Shown: one piece after another, positions 25,725 through 33,024 of the stretch
Layout of the letters: each line of letters begins with the position of its first letter
Numbering within the stretch: position 1 is the stretch's first letter
NCBI RefSeq assembly: GCF_036250735.1
Contig: NZ_CP109430.1
Span: 5,146,001-5,210,000 of the forward strand
From: Streptosporangium sp. NBC_01495
GTDB lineage: Bacteria > Actinomycetota > Actinomycetes > Streptosporangiales > Streptosporangiaceae
Direction: 5' to 3'
Length of the DNA: 64,000 bases
Made by a program: the position numbers and the translations under genes
Notes under the pieces: model-generated
What the model was told of the DNA's origin: nothing
What the model saw: the letters and a program-made list of their open reading frames with translations, nothing else
Databases searched by the model: none

Positions 25725-26669
25725 TCAGCGTGCCACGGCCTCGGCGTAGGCGGCGGGGGTCTCCATCGGCATCAGGTGCCCCGCGCCCTCGAACACGCGC
25801 AGCTCCCAGTCGGGCCTGCGCCCGAGCAGGAAGTCGACCACCGGGCGTTCGATCAGCGGGTCCCGGTCACCCCACAGCAGCAGGGTGGGCGCGCGCACCC
25901 GGTCGATCGCGTCGAGGACGGGGCGCCGGTCGATGTACATGGCCGACAGGGCCGAGGCGAAGGCGACGACGGCGTCGGCCAGCCTGTCCGGCCGGGCGCG
26001 CATCTCCCGGCGCTCCTCGGTCTGGAGCGCGACCAGTTCGGGCGAGACGCGCGTCAGGTCACCGCCCGCCAGATCCAGCCCGCCGCCGGGCGAGGTCACG
26101 GGGTCACCCCTGCGCAGCTTGGCCTCCAGCAACTGCCTGCCGTACAGGCGCAGGGTGCCGCGCAGGGCCGGCACGGCGGCCAGCAGCGTGAGCCGGCCCA
26201 GCGTCTGCCAGGCGAGCGCCTCCGGCCTGGTGAGGGGGCCGGGAAGAGTTGGGTTGGTGAGCACCAGCCGTTCCACGCAGTCGGCGCGCCGCGCGAACAG
26301 CAGGCTCACCAGCCCGCCCATGGACCAGCCGTGAACGACCACGCGTTCCAGTCCGAGCGTGCGGGTGAACGCCCGCAGGAACCTGGCGTTGAGGTGCGCC
26401 CCGGCCGCGCGGGGATGCGGCGTCTCCGTGTGGCCGGTGAACGTGCCGGGCAGGTCGGGTGCGACGACCGGCCCGCGGGCGGCCAGCAGCGGGATGACGT
26501 CCAGCCAGAATGTCCCGGTGGCGCCCATCGGATGCACCAGCAACTGGGCGGGCCCGTCGGCGGGTCCCCGCGCACGCAGGAAGTGCACCCTCGTGCCCTG
26601 GACGTCGACCATCTCGCTGCGGATTCCCGCCCAGCGCGGCGAGCGCTCGCCCCAGTCGTCGTACCGCAC
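25725..26669 (-). CDS. Alpha/beta hydrolase
   Basis: A 314-residue serine hydrolase. The nucleophile elbow is GWSMGG (Ser near 116), the acid lies in LLLWGDRDPLIE (near 269) and the His in GAGHLMPMETP (near 296). A lid region sits between residues 130 and 220. It lies convergent to the double IclR gene and might be mistaken for PcaD (oxoadipate enol-lactonase). It lacks close features of that family and is longer, so I leave the substrate open. Confidence 0.85.
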   Translation of the reverse strand: MRYDDWGERSPRWAGIRSEMVDVQGTRVHFLRARGPADGPAQLLVHPMGATGTFWLDVIPLLAARGPVVAPDLPGTFTGHTETPHPRAAGAHLNARFLRAFTRTLGLERVVVHGWSMGGLVSLLFARRADCVERLVLTNPTLPGPLTRPEALAWQTLGRLTLLAAVPALRGTLRLYGRQLLEAKLRRGDPVTSPGGGLDLAGGDLTRVSPELVALQTEERREMRARPDRLADAVVAFASALSAMYIDRRPVLDAIDRVRAPTLLLWGDRDPLIERPVVDFLLGRRPDWELRVFEGAGHLMPMETPAAYAEAVAR

Positions 26670-26808
26670 GACGCGCCTCCCCTGCCTCGGGCCACCGGAG
26701 CCCGGCTGTGACGCTACCGTTTTCCGCGAGCCAGGACCATACGACGGTTGTCGTCGTCACGGTCACCGGACCGCCGGGACCCGGCGGGCGAGGAGCTCCT
26801 GCCGCCGG

Positions 26809-27492
26809 TCAGGAGGGGACGTCGGCGAGCCGGCCCTCAAGGCCGTCGAGGAGGGCCTGGAGTCCGAACTCGAAGGTCTGGTCGGGGGCGGCGGCGTAGT
26901 CGATGGCCTGCGGTGTCTCGAGGCGGGCGCGCAGCCGGGGGAACCGCGTGGCGACCTCGGTCGCCCTGGACATCGTGTCCTGGATCAGCGCCTCGGCGTC
27001 TCCGCCGTCCCGGCTCAGCCGCCTGGTCAGGGAGACCGCGGCCGAGGCGCCGAGGACGTTGCCCAGGACGAACGTGAAGACGGTGGCCGCGGCGCGGTCG
27101 GCCCGCGCTCCGGCGAAGCCGGCCGCCTCGTAGACGGCGAGGCTGTGGTCGTCGTGGCGCGCCTTGCCCGGGCCGTAGAAGAGGTGGGAGCCGAAGGCCT
27201 GGACGAGCCACGGGTGGCGGGCGAGCATCGTGTGCAGGCTGGTGGCCATCGCCGTGGCCGCCGTACGCCAGTCGAGCGCGTCGAGGTCGGGCAGCTCGAC
27301 CTCGTCCCAGACCCGGTCGCCGGCGAGCAGGATGAGGTCGTCCTTGTTCTTGACGTGCCAGTAGACCGCCGTCGCGGCGGCGCCGAGCCGCTTGCCCAGG
27401 CTGCGCATGTTCAGGCCGTCCAGGCCCTCGTCGTCGAGCAGCTCGATCGCGGTCCCGACGATCTGTTCCTTGGTCAACGTGTCGCGCGGCAT
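26809..27492 (-). CDS. TetR-family regulator (TetR_C class)
   Basis: A 227-residue regulator. It starts MPRDTLTKEQIVGTAIELLD with HTH LNMRSLGKRLGAAATAVYWHVKN, the TetR/TetR_C layout in which the recognition helix ends YWHVKNKDDL. ATG 27490-27492 is preferred over an upstream start, which adds residues with no similarity. Two exact 13-bp direct repeats lie just upstream. No target gene is obvious: the small membrane protein on the same strand is upstream and has its own promoter. Confidence 0.9.
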   Translation of the reverse strand: MPRDTLTKEQIVGTAIELLDDEGLDGLNMRSLGKRLGAAATAVYWHVKNKDDLILLAGDRVWDEVELPDLDALDWRTAATAMATSLHTMLARHPWLVQAFGSHLFYGPGKARHDDHSLAVYEAAGFAGARADRAAATVFTFVLGNVLGASAAVSLTRRLSRDGGDAEALIQDTMSRATEVATRFPRLRARLETPQAIDYAAAPDQTFEFGLQALLDGLEGRLADVPS

Positions 27493-27521
27493 GCGCTCAC
27501 GATAGGCCACCCAACCCGTCC

Positions 27522-27557
27522 TGCACAAAGTTCAAAAAGCCTCTTGCACAAAGTTCA
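27522..27557. promoter_or_regulatory. Direct-repeat operator, two copies of TGCACAAAGTTCA
   Basis: TGCACAAAGTTCA occurs exactly at 27522-27534 and 27545-27557, 23 bases apart, about two helical turns. The copies lie 30-65 bases upstream of the TetR start. On the minus strand each reads TGAACTTTGTGCA. They look like a two-site autoregulatory operator overlapping the promoter. Confidence 0.7.
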
Positions 27558-27709
27558 GGGCATGTCCGCCATCGCCTCGTGGACGTTGCCGAAGAACCGG
27601 TGGGCCCGGCCCTGCCGGGCGACCGTCGCCCACACGGCCTGCCCGCCCGAACGGTTCCGCACGCGGACGGTGTCCCGGCCCGCCGACGCCCGCACCGCTC
27701 GCCGCGACG

Positions 27710-28399
27710 TCACGAGGCCGGCTTCAGGCGGATCAGGGTGACGCCGTACGCGATGATCCAGACGACCCACATCAGCCAGCCGGCGAGGCCGAGGAGACCG
27801 AGGGGACCGGCGTGGTCGATGACCAGGGGCGTGAGGGTGGCCGAGCCGAACAGCAGGGCGGCCGACGCCAGCCCCAGGGTGCCGTGCCACGGCCGGATGA
27901 GACCGGCGCGCAGGCCGGCGACGGACAGGCCGAGGAGGGCGAGTGCCAGGAAGGTGCCGTTGAGGGTGAACAGCGCGTCGTGCAGGACCCACAGCCCCCC
28001 GGTCGTGGCACTGTCGCGCGCGGCCGTCGACGTGAGCGCGAGGCGGATCGCGATGACCGCGGCGAAGGTGACGTTCTGCAGCGCCAGGCCGGTGAACCCG
28101 AGCAGTGACCACGCCTCTCCCCTGCCGCGTTCGGAGCGCCGCAGCGCGGAGACCGCGCCCGCGCCGAACAACGTGGCCAGGAGCCAGGCCGTGGGGGTGA
28201 GGGCGGACGCGATGGCGACGATGTCGCTCCGGGTGCCGAAGAACGCGTTGACCTCGCCGATCCCGGCACCGGTGACCGGCAGGCCGGCGGGCACCATGAT
28301 CGCGTTGGCGAGGACGATCGTGACGGCGAAGCCGACGGCGGCGACGCCGGTGATCCGGGAGAAGTCCGTGGCGGTACCGCCAGATGATTGACGTAACAT
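27710..28399 (-). CDS. Multi-pass membrane protein, leaderless
   Basis: A 229-residue hydrophobic protein with about six membrane segments (DUF4386-like layout by eye; no motif assigned). No ribosome-binding site precedes the ATG. Instead a perfect TATAAT (28406-28411, minus strand) ends six bases before the ATG, so the transcript should begin at or within a base or two of the start codon. It is divergent from a TetR regulator 40 bases away, which very probably controls it. Function unknown; a target of a TetR repressor, it could be a stress or drug-response membrane protein. Confidence 0.8.
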   Translation of the reverse strand: MLRQSSGGTATDFSRITGVAAVGFAVTIVLANAIMVPAGLPVTGAGIGEVNAFFGTRSDIVAIASALTPTAWLLATLFGAGAVSALRRSERGRGEAWSLLGFTGLALQNVTFAAVIAIRLALTSTAARDSATTGGLWVLHDALFTLNGTFLALALLGLSVAGLRAGLIRPWHGTLGLASAALLFGSATLTPLVIDHAGPLGLLGLAGWLMWVVWIIAYGVTLIRLKPAS

Positions 28400-28405
28400 A
28401 TATTA

Positions 28406-28411
28406 ATTATA
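28406..28411 (-). promoter_or_regulatory. Consensus -10 box giving a leaderless start
   Basis: TATAAT on the minus strand, ending six bases from the ATG at 28399. The 40-base gap to the divergent TetR start at 28440 is AT-rich (ATATATTAATTATAA) and is the only space for operators of both genes. Confidence 0.7.
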
Positions 28412-28439
28412 AGCAGCGTAAAACGACTAGGGGAAGCCA

Positions 28440-29066
28440 GTGAGCGCAGAGCCGGACCGGCGCCGTTACGACTCGTTGCGCCGGGCGACGCAGGCGCGGG
28501 AGACCCGGGCCGAGATCGCCCGCGCCGCCCGCCGGCTGTTCGTCTCCCAGGGGTGGGCGGCGACGACCGTGCGGGACGTCGCCCGCGAGGCGGGAGTCTC
28601 CGTGCCGACGGTCTACGCGGCGTACGGGAACAAGGCGGGGCTGACCCGGGCTCTGGCGGACGCGGCGGACCTCTCGGCGGGCGTGCCGCAAATGCTGGAG
28701 GAGCTGGAGTCCGCGGCGGCGTCCCCCGAGCGGCAGCTCGCGGCGATGGCCGCCTACGACCGGCGGCTGTTCGAACGCGCGGGCGACGTCATCACGCTGG
28801 TGCGCGAGGCGGCCCGTACCGAGCCCGAGCTGGCGACGGCCTATGACGACGGCCGCAGGCGGGGCGACGAGACCCGTGTGCTGGTGTTCTCGTCCTGGCC
28901 GGACGGCGTCCTGCGGCGCGGCCTGGACGTGCGGTCCGCCGTCGACGTCTACGCGGCCATGTGCAACATCGACGTCTACGCCACGCTCACCGCCGAGCGC
29001 GGCTGGTCGCCCGACCACGTCGAGCGGTGGTGGGGTGAAGCGCTGACCCGCCAGCTCCTGGACTGA
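28440..29066 (+). CDS. TetR-family regulator
   Basis: A 208-residue TetR protein with HTH TTVRDVAREAGVSVPTVYAAYGNK (within residues 42-66). GTG start with AGGGGAAG a few bases upstream. It is divergent from the membrane protein gene at 27710-28399, sharing a 40-base control region, so it is the likely repressor of that gene and itself. The C-terminal domain shows no family-specific ligand motif. Confidence 0.9.
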   Translation: MSAEPDRRRYDSLRRATQARETRAEIARAARRLFVSQGWAATTVRDVAREAGVSVPTVYAAYGNKAGLTRALADAADLSAGVPQMLEELESAAASPERQLAAMAAYDRRLFERAGDVITLVREAARTEPELATAYDDGRRRGDETRVLVFSSWPDGVLRRGLDVRSAVDVYAAMCNIDVYATLTAERGWSPDHVERWWGEALTRQLLD

Positions 29067-29087
29067 CGCCCCGCCTCCACCTCACCT

Positions 29088-29166
29088 CGAAGCTGATGAT
29101 CGTCTGGGTCAGGCCGAGCACGAGGATGCCCAGCACGGTGCCGGGGAGATAGCCCGAGCCGCCGGT
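29088..29166 (-). pseudogene. C-terminal scrap of a sugar ABC-transporter permease
   Basis: The minus strand encodes GSGYLPGTVLGILVLGLTQT followed by IISFE. This is the end region of YjfF/RbsC-type monosaccharide permeases, where GTxxGVLxxGLIQTxIxFxGTL is usual. Match stops at both ends: at the 3' side after Phe-Glu, and at the 5' side where a TnpB-like piece begins. It is a short deletion remnant. Confidence 0.65.
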
Positions 29167-29169
29167 GAC

Positions 29170-29324
29170 AGGTGTTCACGCTCACCGCCGGTAAGCCACG
29201 GACGGTGTTCACGCACGGTTTCGTCCGACAACGCCAAGGCGACGGTGATCCCCCGGTCGATCCCCACGGCCGGGCCGAGATGGGTGTCTGTACCCGTGGC
29301 GGTCATGGTCTGGGTCCGGAACAC
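29170..29324 (-). pseudogene. TnpB-like transposon nuclease fragment
   Basis: About 50 codons on the minus strand include GPAVGIDRGITVALALSD and a following LTGGEREHL. The pattern V-G-I-D-R-G-V-x-V-x-L-A-x-S-D-G is the RuvC-I region of IS605/IS607-type TnpB proteins, holding the first catalytic Asp. The remaining RuvC motifs and zinc finger are absent. It abuts the permease scrap, suggesting insertion followed by deletion. Confidence 0.6.
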
Positions 29325-29405
29325 GATCTGCCGGCCGGGCTCCGGTGATCCGCCCGGCCGGGCCGCTCCGGGTGAGGCCGGACCCGGGACCGCGTCCGCG
29401 CGGTG

Positions 29406-29945
29406 TCAGTCGTTCGAAGGGTCGTGCCGGTCGATGTGATCGCGGAACCAGTCGAGCGCGAAGCGGTGTGAGGCGATGCCGTAGTCGAGCGTCGCGCGCT
29501 GGTGGACGGCGAGGTCGCGGTGCTCCTCGGGGACGTCCAGGGTGTCGAGGTGCTTGTCGAGGACCGAGAGCGCCGCGAGGTCGGCCTCGATGCGCGCCGT
29601 GATGCGGCGGAGCACCGCCACCCGTTCGACCGGCTCCAGCAGACCGAGGAAGTAGAGCCTGGACAGCGCCGCGGTCTCCAGATCCGGCCCGGCCGGCTCC
29701 CCCGTCATCCACGCGTGGAACTCCTGACGACCGGCGTCGGTCAGGTGGTACACCTTCCGCCCCCGGCCTCCGGCCTCGACGCTGGCGACCTCGATGAACC
29801 CCCGCGCGAGCAGGGTGTCCAGCGCGCGTTTGATGCTGCCGGAGCTGGCGCTGTAGAAGAGCGCGACGCCGGCCTCGAATCCCTTGATGAGGTCGTAGAA
29901 GCTCTGCGGGGCGATCAGGAGCAGACCGAGGATCACGTGGGCCAT
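29406..29945 (-). CDS. PadR-family regulator
   Basis: A 179-residue PadR protein. The N-terminal winged helix covers HVILGLLLIAPQSFYDLIKG through the wing GGRGRKVYHLTDAGRQEF. The C-terminal Vir_act_alpha_C dimerisation domain follows (about 90-179). The gene is divergent from an S12-type serine hydrolase. A perfect 19-base palindrome, ATATGTCTAGTAGACATAT, lies 31 bases upstream of its start, so it should repress itself and probably the hydrolase. Confidence 0.92.
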   Translation of the reverse strand: MAHVILGLLLIAPQSFYDLIKGFEAGVALFYSASSGSIKRALDTLLARGFIEVASVEAGGRGRKVYHLTDAGRQEFHAWMTGEPAGPDLETAALSRLYFLGLLEPVERVAVLRRITARIEADLAALSVLDKHLDTLDVPEEHRDLAVHQRATLDYGIASHRFALDWFRDHIDRHDPSND

Positions 29946-29975
29946 CGGTCGAGTCTAGACCGTTGACTCTCATAG

Positions 29976-29994
29976 ATATGTCTAGTAGACATAT
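29976..29994. promoter_or_regulatory. Perfect 9-1-9 palindrome, PadR operator
   Basis: ATATGTCTAGTAGACATAT is a perfect palindrome around a single central G. It matches the ATGT-(8)-ACAT spacing known for PadR sites. It lies between the divergent PadR and serine hydrolase genes. Confidence 0.85.
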
Positions 29995-30088
29995 AAAGAT
30001 CATCAAGACCCTCACCCAGCCCGTCAAAACCGGATAAATAGTGACATTTCATGACAACACGAAGGAACGGACACGGGGGGGCATTCAC

Positions 30089-31231
30089 ATGACATCGCCG
30101 CCGGCCACGACCCACGCTCATGACAATCACGTTCCCGCCGCCGTCGACGCGCGGTTGACGGGCCTGCTGGAGAGCCTCGTCGCGCAGCGCGGCATACACC
30201 ACGCCAACCTCGCCGTCACGAGCGGCGACGGGAAACAGCACTGGTCCGCCGCCTCCGGCCCTGCCGGTGCCGACGATCACCCGCCGCGTCCCGACACCCC
30301 GTTCTTCGTCGCGAGCGTCACCAAGCGTTTCATCATCACGCTCGTACTCCAGGCGCACGAGCGCGGCGAGCTGGAGCTGGCCGCGCCGATCGACAGCTTC
30401 CTGCCTGCGGAGACGACCACTGGACTGCATGTCCTCAAGGGGGTCGACCGGACGTCCGCGATCACGGTGCGCCATCTGGCGAGTCACACGTCCGGGTTGC
30501 CCGACCACTTCGAGAAGCGTCGTGAAGGCCCCAGCCTGTATGAGCGCCTCGCCGCCGGCCAGGATCTGGCCTGGACCTTCGAGGACACGATCCGGACCAC
30601 GCGCGAGCAGCAGCGCCCGCACTTCGAGCCACAGGACCTCACCGCCGCCCGGCAGAGGGCCCGCTACTCCGACACCGGCTTCCAGTTGCTCATCCGCATC
30701 GTGGAGACGGTGACCGATCGGTCGTTCGCCGATCTGCTGGCCGAACGGATCCTCGGCCCGCTCGGCCTGACGCACACCTGGCTCCCAGGACATCGCCCGC
30801 CGGATCCGGTGACCGCCACGCCCTCACCGCTCTACGCGAAACGGCGCCGCGTGGAGCTGACCTCGATGATCGAGTCCTCCAACGACCTGTTCAGCACCAC
30901 CGGCGATCTCCTCACCTTTCAGCGAGCGCTGCTCAACGGCGAGCTCTTCGGTGACGCCCGCTCACTGGAGCCGCTCACCGAGCGGCGCAACCGGCTGCGC
31001 AACATCCCCATCCTCCGGTACGGACTGGGCACCATGTTCTTCAAGGTCGGTCGGCTCATGTCATCGGGGCGCCGCCCTGTCACGCTCGTCGGCCACTCGG
31101 GAGCCACCGGGACCTGGCTCTTCCACTGTCCGGAGCTCGACCTGCACCTGGTCGGCACGGTCGACCAGACCAAGGGGCAGGCCATCCCCTTCCGGTTCAT
31201 GGCGCGGTGCCTGGACGTCTGGCGAAGGTGA
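30089..31231 (+). CDS. S12-family serine hydrolase (class C beta-lactamase-like)
   Basis: A 380-residue penicillin-binding-fold hydrolase. Motif 1 is Ser76-Val-Thr-Lys79 (SxxK), motif 2 Tyr193-Ser-Asp195 (usually YxN) and motif 3 His336-Ser-Gly338 (usually KTG or HxG). This pattern is shared by D-aminopeptidases, esterases and AmpC-like proteins. No signal peptide is seen, so it is probably cytoplasmic, which argues against a role in cell-wall or secreted beta-lactam work. I chose ATG 30089 over GTG 30041 because the extra 16 residues are not conserved. The divergent PadR gene and palindrome suggest regulated expression. Confidence 0.88.
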   Translation: MTSPPATTHAHDNHVPAAVDARLTGLLESLVAQRGIHHANLAVTSGDGKQHWSAASGPAGADDHPPRPDTPFFVASVTKRFIITLVLQAHERGELELAAPIDSFLPAETTTGLHVLKGVDRTSAITVRHLASHTSGLPDHFEKRREGPSLYERLAAGQDLAWTFEDTIRTTREQQRPHFEPQDLTAARQRARYSDTGFQLLIRIVETVTDRSFADLLAERILGPLGLTHTWLPGHRPPDPVTATPSPLYAKRRRVELTSMIESSNDLFSTTGDLLTFQRALLNGELFGDARSLEPLTERRNRLRNIPILRYGLGTMFFKVGRLMSSGRRPVTLVGHSGATGTWLFHCPELDLHLVGTVDQTKGQAIPFRFMARCLDVWRR

Positions 31232-31683
31232 GCATCGCGCGCAACGTCCTCGTCGACCACATGCGCCGTAAACGCCCGGAGACACCGCTGCCCGGCCCCG
31301 ACGAACTCGGCATGCCGGAGATGGCCACCGACGCCGTCGCGGTCCGCGATGGGCTCGCCGGAACGGCCTTCGGTGACCGCGAGGACGAGCTCACCCAGGA
31401 CTTCTTCGGCAGGGTAGGGCGACCGCCGCTCGGCCATGCCACCGAGACCCCGCTGACCTACGCCCGGTACAACGTCGGGACGGGCAACCAGCCCAAGGAG
31501 CACATGCGGAAGGTGCTGGCCCGCCTCCCCGAGACCATGAACGCGCTCGCCGTCGTGGAGTTCACCGCTCCGCACACCGGCTCCCAGCTCTCCGCCTTCG
31601 GCGGGCGGTACGGGTCCTGCCCGGATCTGGCGGTCTACGAGAACCGTCCGCGTTCCACCCCGATCACCTGGGGCCGGACATGA
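31229..31683 (+). pseudogene. Chimeric open frame with a sigma-factor-like segment
   Basis: The frame opens within the stop region of the serine hydrolase. The first residues, VSIARNVLVDHMRRKRPETP, resemble region 2.4 of ECF sigma factors (xIARNxxxDHxRRRR), but no other sigma region follows. The later part (about LPETMNALAVVEFTAPHTG to YENRPRSTPITWG) is unlike a sigma factor and reads into the next frame. It ends at a TGA that overlaps the following ATG. I read it as a fusion of an upstream-truncated sigma fragment with the N-terminal half of an uncharacterised protein. Confidence 0.45.
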
Positions 31684-31964
31684 TGCCGAGCACCTCCACG
31701 ACGCGCAGCGGCGAGTGCAGCGACCTGGTCCCGCACGAGCTGGCGAACTTCCGCGCCTGGGTGGGAACGCTCAAGGAGTACGACGAGCCGAACCTCAGGA
31801 GATTCGGTCTGGACCTGGCACGACTGCGCTCCGCGGCGTCGGGCGGGAAGGTCTACGCCTACGTGGACACGCTCTCCACCATCGGGCAGCTCCGCAGGAT
31901 CATCGACGACCCTCGGGTCGCGACGGTCCGGGTCGCCGAAGTGGCCTACGACCTGGAACGGTGA
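31680..31964 (+). CDS. Uncharacterised 94-residue protein, perhaps the second half of a frameshifted gene
   Basis: A hydrophilic protein with ANFRAWVGTLKEYDEPNLRR and a C-terminal DDPRVATVRVAEVAYDLE. It starts with ATG in an ATGA overlap with the preceding frame. Reading the upstream DNA in this frame gives a smooth join (TWGPDMMPST), so a single -1 frameshift could have split one gene. Coupled translation of two separate proteins is the alternative. Function not recognised. Confidence 0.5.
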   Translation: MMPSTSTTRSGECSDLVPHELANFRAWVGTLKEYDEPNLRRFGLDLARLRSAASGGKVYAYVDTLSTIGQLRRIIDDPRVATVRVAEVAYDLER

Positions 31965-32427
31965 GCGCAGGAGTCCGGCGGATGACACGGAGCCGCGCGG
32001 GACCGGCGAGCGGTTCCGGGTGAAGACGCCACGGCCCGTCCCGGAAGGCGGCCTCGGCGACCGGGGTCACCCCGGCCCGCGGGAGGACCTCCACGACGTC
32101 GAGCCGTGCCGGGGTGACCCCGGCACTACGTCACCGACTCCAAGGAGGTATACGCGCTCGGCCTGGAGCACGGCGTCGAACTGGGCGACTTGATAAACCA
32201 CTAAGCGCACCGCGCTACACCCGAGAAACCGCCCTGGCCCCGCCAGGGCTTTTTCGTGTCTCCCAGGCCGCCGCGCGCCAGATCCGCCGACTCAAAGCCG
32301 AATGCGAGCAGGCCGTCACGACCACCTTCGGGGATGGACTCAGGCGCCTCAGCTGGTGGCCACCACCTGGCGGGGCTCGCCCGGGAAGTGCTGTTCATCG
32401 AACAGCACCCATTGCGTAATCGTGGCC
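31965..32427. other. Mosaic of short gene scraps, no intact gene
   Basis: No complete gene is seen. GTGCCGGGG-TGA-CCCCGGCAC (32106-32126) is a perfect 9-bp palindrome, echoed by CCGGGGTCACCCCGG at about 32061-32075. A plus-strand tail ending SKEVYALGLEHGVELGDLIN plus His-stop (TAA at 32202-32204) has no start and precedes a good terminator. A minus-strand tail reading YEATITQWVLFDEQHFPGEP ends near 32353. Neither tail was identified. The sequence looks like stacked deletion junctions. Confidence 0.5.
32232..32254 (+). terminator. Rho-independent terminator
   Basis: CCCTGGC (32232-32238), loop CCC, GCCAGGG (32242-32248), then CTTTTT. This is a textbook intrinsic terminator with a T tract, rare in this genome. 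It follows the orphan tail that stops at 32204, so that tail is the end of a once-functional plus-strand gene. Confidence 0.85.
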
Positions 32428-33024
32428 TCATACAGCCGTGTCGGGGTTCGTCCGCTCCTGAGTTTCGCCCGGTCCAGGGCATCCGCTACCGAACTCGCGC
32501 GCACGGGTCACCACGCTGGCGCTGTGAAAGGTGTGTTCATCAGAGACGGCGCCGAACGCGATTCGATATGCCTCCCTGAGCTCGCCGCTCTTTGCGAGCG
32601 CAGAAGCGTGTTCGAATCGAACGAGGGCTGGTTCGGTGGTATCGGTCAGGTCATAGTCCGCCAACGCCCTGGAGGCAGCAGCAGCGGCCCCATCAGCGTC
32701 CCCGAGATCGCCTCGGCCGCGCGCCCCATAGAAGGAGAGCTTCTCGGGCAGGAATGAAAAGATCCCCGGCAGAACAGTCCCAGGGGATGACCGCTCTAAG
32801 GCGGTCCGGCTAGCCTCGATCGCCCGCTCGAACGCGGCCCGGTCGCCGAGAGCGGCAGCCCGCCGCCTCCAGGGCGCTCGCGTGTTCGGACAGCACCGAG
32901 TCGCTGACGCCCAGGTTGTCGCGGACGAAGGCGAGCTCGGCCTCCTCGGCGGCGGCCGACGGCGAGACGATCCACAGCCGCGTCGGCACCCGGCCCGCCG
33001 CTCGAAGCGAGCGGGCGCGCGAGC
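32428..33024 (-). pseudogene. TPR-containing XRE-type regulator, truncated and frameshifted
   Basis: Two minus-strand frames together give the helical repeat part of an actinobacterial XRE regulator. The first covers about 33024-32860 (RLWIVSPSAAAEEAELAFVR, SVLSEHASALEAA). After a one-base shift near 32855-32865 it continues as LGDRAAFERAIEASRTALER, FLPEKLSFYGARGRGDLGDA and LVRFEHASALAKSGELREAY, ending near VVTRAREF. The N-terminal HTH is missing, removed at the junction with the next gene's stop codon at 33025. It is non-functional. Confidence 0.7.

Noticed and set aside
25725-26669. Assigning the hydrolase as PcaD
   Set aside because: It has the alpha/beta hydrolase motifs but lacks a specific PcaD match and lies on its own, so only a generic call is supported.
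30089-31231. Calling the serine hydrolase a secreted beta-lactamase
   Set aside because: No signal peptide and the YxN and KTG motifs are changed to YSD and HSG, so substrate and location are open.
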